From Solenopsis invicta (lineage: Eukaryota > Arthropoda > Insecta > Hymenoptera > Formicidae), in assembly GCF_016802725.1 (NCBI RefSeq), contig NC_052678.1:5300501-5364500 (forward strand): a stretch of 64,000 nt of DNA, given 5' to 3'. Shown in pieces: positions 60,282-64,000 of this stretch. How positions within the stretch are numbered: the stretch's first letter is position 1; every line of letters begins with the position of its first letter. The position numbers were made by a program, and so were the translations under genes. The notes below the pieces were generated by a model. The model worked only from the letters and a program-made list of their open reading frames with translations, was not told the origin of the DNA and made no database searches.

Positions 60282-60285
<4 letters not shown>
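58401..60285. other. Non-coding, mixed then CpG-rich
   Basis: AT-rich to about 58700 and at 59350-59640, otherwise mixed or CpG-rich. Short frames of 60-85 codons on both strands are unrecognised. A direct duplication of GCTGGCA occurs at 59087-59100. No gene, RNA or element was recognised. Confidence 0.5.

Positions 60286-60342
<57 letters not shown>
60286..60342. repeat. (GA)n microsatellite, about 28 units
   Basis: The longest pure dinucleotide array in the window. It is followed by GAAACAGAGAAACAGAGGAGGGG, a decayed continuation. GAGA-type factors bind such arrays in insects, and the array probably varies in length between individuals. Confidence 0.95.
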
Positions 60343-60346
<4 letters not shown>

Positions 60347-61037
60347 GAGAAACAGAGGAGGGGAGGGGGAAGAATTACTCGAGGCACAAACAGACTGATG
60401 ATGATTGGACAATTTCATACGCGGTGGCTGGTATGGTACCGTCCTTCGTCGGTAATCACTCTATTTATCATTTGCCGCGTTTCTCGCTTTATTTAATGAT
60501 GGCGGTAGCCCACCTGGCATGGGGAATGTGGATCCTGACAAAATATTGCCGCGCCGCTGTCTCGATAGATCAGCAGCAGCCTCTCCCTGCGCCTCCCTCT
60601 TGAATAATCCGCGCGGATATTCGCGCTCCTATCAATCGCGCCGCGTGGAATTTATGCGCGCGATATGCAACGTATAACTGCAGGAATACCCGCGGGTGGA
60701 ATGCGAGGCGGCGCCGGTATGTATTTATGATCGGTCTTCGCGAAGTGAAAGCGTTACACATGGGCGATTCGGAAATTGATCTGACAACAGGATAACGGAG
60801 GAATAAATAATGATTTCAATTGGTTCGTTTTTCGGGATTTCTCAAAAGTTAGAGCAACCCTTTAACTACTACACGCCACGTAGTAGCTTTCTTCTAAACG
60901 ATCATTTAGAATGTAACGTTATAGTAGCCATCTTCTTCTATATTTTGATAACACACATACACGCGACAACAAAATTAAGATCATCTATTCTGAGCCACAA
61001 AATCAGACAAACAAGTGTATAACTTGGTAAAAGGTGA
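60343..61037. other. Non-coding spacer
   Basis: Mixed DNA with a GC-rich patch at 60590-60720. The 137-codon plus frame that starts at 60190 runs through the GA array (Arg-Glu repeat) and ends at 60603. The array alone accounts for a large part of its length, so it is not called as a gene. Confidence 0.5.
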
Positions 61038-61373
61038 TCATAATGAAATGTTCCAAAAAACGTTTTACAGTTTGAAATATTTACTTTATTAAATAAATTA
61101 CTGATTTTTCACGAAGCTACACGGATACAAACAACGCTCGTCGAGTATGCAAATTAAAGGTAAAGATTCATGCTTCCGAAATAAACCGCATTTGCATGTG
61201 ATTGTTAATTCATGCTATGTGGAACTTCGTAAAGTTTGTAAAAAATTTCGATATTTCATGCATCACCATTTGTATCCGTGCTTCGTGAAAAATCAGTAAT
61301 TCGTTTAATAAAATACACCAATCTCCAAAGCAGAGATATCAAGCTGTAAAATGCTTTTTGGGTCATTCATGAG
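61038..61373. mobile_element. Foldback element of about 335 bp (family E)
   Basis: The left arm runs ATGAAATGTTCCAAAAAACG, TTTTACAG, TTTATTAAATAAATTACTG, ATTTTTCACGAAG, CACGGATACAAA. The right arm read inverted gives ATGAATGACCCAAAAAGC, TTTTACAG, TTTATTAAACGAATTACTG, ATTTTTCACGAAG, CACGGATACAAA. Arms are about 90-110 bp with small gaps. The centre is about 130 bp and contains repeated ATTCATGC. No open frame and no clear target duplication were seen. Only one copy is in the window. Confidence 0.7.
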
Positions 61374-63917
61374 GATAATTTGTTATAAAGTTACACGCTC
61401 TTGAAATTTGTCTATTTTAAGGGGTCAGAGTGAGTGATCCTTTAGTTTTGCTACATAATAAAAGAAATCGCAAATTATTTGATCGTGCTTTACGACCGGG
61501 CGGTACAACTCTGCGTTCAGTCGTAGCAAAAGGGTTAATTACTAAATCGTAATTTTCATCAAAATTTCACCGTTATCGATCTCTTCCGAGGCGTCCGAAA
61601 GAAACGGAAGTACGTTGCGAAGGTGCGATTCATCGAACCCAGCAGACAACCCCGCGCTACTAAGCGAGATTCGCGTTGTTCGCGCGCAGGTGGATTTTTT
61701 TCCCGAGGCCTCGCGAGGCCACTCGCTTCGTGGAAACGTTACGAGGGGCGAGTTCGAGATGCATCCTCCGGCGAGCGGTAAGCAGCTACACGCCCCCCAA
61801 TAATCATAAAGTACACGAGTACGCGTCTACACGGGAGTTACGTAAAAATGGCGCCGGGGGGGTACGCTTAACCATTCATAACCAGTTGCGCGGTATTCAT
61901 TATCGGGCGGTTACACCGTCGAGATTAAAACTTCTTGCGATCGCTCTCCACCCCTCCTCTTCCCTATGCCCCATGTGTAATGCGAGTTTCTAGCTACGCG
62001 CGGTGCACATCGGGCCCCGGGTATATCCCCCTTTGGTTTCAATGCGCTGCTGGCCACATCGCATCGGCTCAACCCTTCGACCTCCACCGCCCCCCGGCGC
62101 GGCTTCCTTCCCAGCCCTGCGGGTTCCCTCGCCCGGAGATATTCTTGCAGAATTCACGAGCCGGGCCTCGCCACCCGGCTGGCTGATATAAGCGATTTCT
62201 GCAATCTCAAATTTCCTGCCACACCGGAGAATATATCGACCGTTCGTTAATTAAATTATCAACGAGCGGAAGTTGTTCGATAAACATATACACACGTACA
62301 AACCACCACGCAGCGTAACACTCAGCGTAATACTGCTGCTCGCAATGTCGAGAAGACGCAACTTCGAAGAAATCAACGTAAATCGTTTGGTTTTTTTTTT
62401 TGGAGTATTAATCTTTTACGTTTTTCAATATTATCTCGGTCATTGCATATTTTTCAGATGTCGCACTGTTAAATTCGTAGTGTCGAATTTTATCCAATTC
62501 GAGAGTTATTTTTAATAATTCTTATAGGTCGCCATTGCTGCTAATTAACATGTCATCAATTTAAACTAAAATAATGAAATTAAACAAGTTACCTGTAAAA
62601 ATGTTGAATTTGACTGAAATTTAATTTATTACGTAACAAGTGCGTACATTAATACGAACACTACTTTGGAACTAAGCAATTTAACCACAGAGATGAGCTG
62701 ATTAGGTGAGATCGTTCTTTTAATTACACATTTTGTGTTAAAAATCATAAATTACGACGCACACATAGAAGATAAAAATAACAAAATGTTATTCAACTCA
62801 AGGAATTGGTTAAAATTCAGTACTGTACTATTTAATAGTGTGGAAAAGTTTGCACGATTGAATCTTTCGAAAACTCTCAAGACGTTTTTCGTGCGATCCA
62901 GAGCACGGGCAAATTTTACGACTCGGATAAGCACGCGGAATCTCGATACGGCAGCTGATGTACGTTACAATGATTTGCAATTTGTTCAGCGAGCGTGCTC
63001 GCCTCGTGTTCGCTATCAAATCGTTCGCGGATCTCGACGTCGTACATCGGCGACGCACGCGGCTTTCCACGGGCGCCGCGTCGCCGGCAGGGAAGAAACG
63101 CGCGCGCGAGCTGACGCCGATCAGCATCGAGATGGCAAACGATAATTTCTCAGTGTCGTCGCATCTTATTTACGATGTGCCGGTAATGGAAGAAACGTGC
63201 GACGACTGGCGAATATCGATGCGATCGAATCGAAAGGGGGGGGAAAGAAAGTACGGGACCCGCGGGCTGACGCTGACGGAAAGAAGATAACCGTTTTCAC
63301 GCACCTTGACCGATCGGCGGCGACGGCGGCGGCGCCGCTTTCCGCTCGGTCGAACGTTTTTTCGAACTTTTCTCTCATTTCGCGGCTGACCCGATGATCG
63401 TACGTTGCGGCTACCTTTCGTGACATTACGTTCGGCGTGACTTTCGCTGAACTACATTGCAATCAATTGATGTCGGTGGCCCAGTTTAATGTTAAAACAA
63501 GGTTGTACCGGCGTTTACTTCGTTTAACTGATTCTCTTATTTACATTATTTGTAAACTAATAGGTCAACTCGATTTAAAAGGATTCTCAAATTAACGAGC
63601 TATATATTTTTAATATTCGAATTTATTTTATACAAATGAAAAATCGTATTGATTAAAATTACATTTTTATTAAATAGAATTCATAGTTTGTCTTTTAATA
63701 AATATTTGTAAGTAAAATGGAAACGAATAATCCTACGTGCACTTTGTATAACATTTTTCTTTGTCCAAGTGAGGATATAACATCGTTATTGTTTCCGTGG
63801 CAGCTTTTATATCGCGGTGCATTTAGCTATACAAAACTCATCGGTGCCAACGCGTTTTCGTTCGTGGGATCGCTTTAAATCTCGTGTCTCACCGCCGCGG
63901 ATGCGCGAAAGAATTAA
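61374..63917. other. Non-coding, mixed
   Basis: CpG-rich at 61600-62190 and 62880-63440, AT-rich at 62380-62850 and 63480-63780. Frames of 60-136 codons on both strands overlap, including 62735-63145 plus against 62828-63127 minus. GAGCG/GTAAGCAG at 61773-61785 is donor-like on the plus strand, and TATTTTTCAG at 62449-62458 is acceptor-like, 670 bp downstream. The pair was not supported by any coding signal. No gene is called. Confidence 0.5.
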
Positions 63918-63943
63918 GCGGCGGCGGCGGCGGCGGCGGCGGC
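63918..63943. repeat. (GCG)n trinucleotide repeat
   Basis: Almost nine pure GCG units at the right edge of the window, in a CpG-rich block that continues past its end. Such runs are common in exons and leaders but also in CpG-rich spacer of this kind. Confidence 0.95.
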
Positions 63944-64000
63944 TTTTCTGCGCCTTTATCAAGGAAGGCGAGCACAAATTTACAAGCTCGACGCGCTCTG

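Noticed and set aside
60190..60603. 137-codon open frame with Arg-Glu repeats
   Set aside because: The repeat comes from the (GA)n microsatellite, and the rest shows no recognisable sequence.

Overview
The window looks like non-coding nuclear DNA of an insect, most likely a hymenopteran such as an ant. That assignment is inference. It rests on the alternation of CpG-dense blocks with very AT-rich blocks, on TA-flanked short inverted-repeat elements, on long (GA)n/(CT)n runs, and on a nuclear fragment of an AT-rich, insect-type mitochondrial atp6 gene. No complete protein-coding gene, rRNA, convincing tRNA or CRISPR array was found. The longest open frames (up to 167 codons) lie in CpG-dense blocks where stop codons are rare. 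They overlap open frames on the other strand and show no domain I recognise. The stretch is best read as a large intergenic region or the inside of one or more very long introns.

Layout: 1-11200 alternates CpG-rich and AT-rich DNA, with a first copy of a palindromic repeat (family A) near 10.0 kb and a loose inverted-repeat candidate at 6.3-6.9 kb. A 466-bp TA-flanked foldback element lies at 11242-11707. Family A recurs at 18.3, 29.2, 29.6 and 57.5 kb. A second foldback family (B, ends close to CAYTGAGAAAAA) lies at 20.6, 43.3 and 51.8 kb, and a possible relative lies at 33.4 kb. An internally deleted mariner-like remnant is at 24.0 kb, and a further foldback element is at 61.0-61.4 kb. A nuclear copy of mitochondrial atp6 (minus strand, with stops and two internal tandem duplications) lies at 58.06-58.40 kb.

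The most interesting regulatory-looking signal is at 22.96-23.05 kb. A good 3' splice-site sequence is fused directly to a GTAAGT donor, and a second GTAAGT follows 42 nt later. This is the architecture of a recursive splice site (zero-length exon) or of a 42-nt, frame-preserving microexon. A very strong polypyrimidine tract plus CAG at 34.72-34.81 kb, followed about 200 nt later by a plausible donor, is a second candidate plus-strand (probably untranslated) exon. If both are used they would belong to a plus-strand transcript crossing the window, but nothing in the sequence alone proves transcription.
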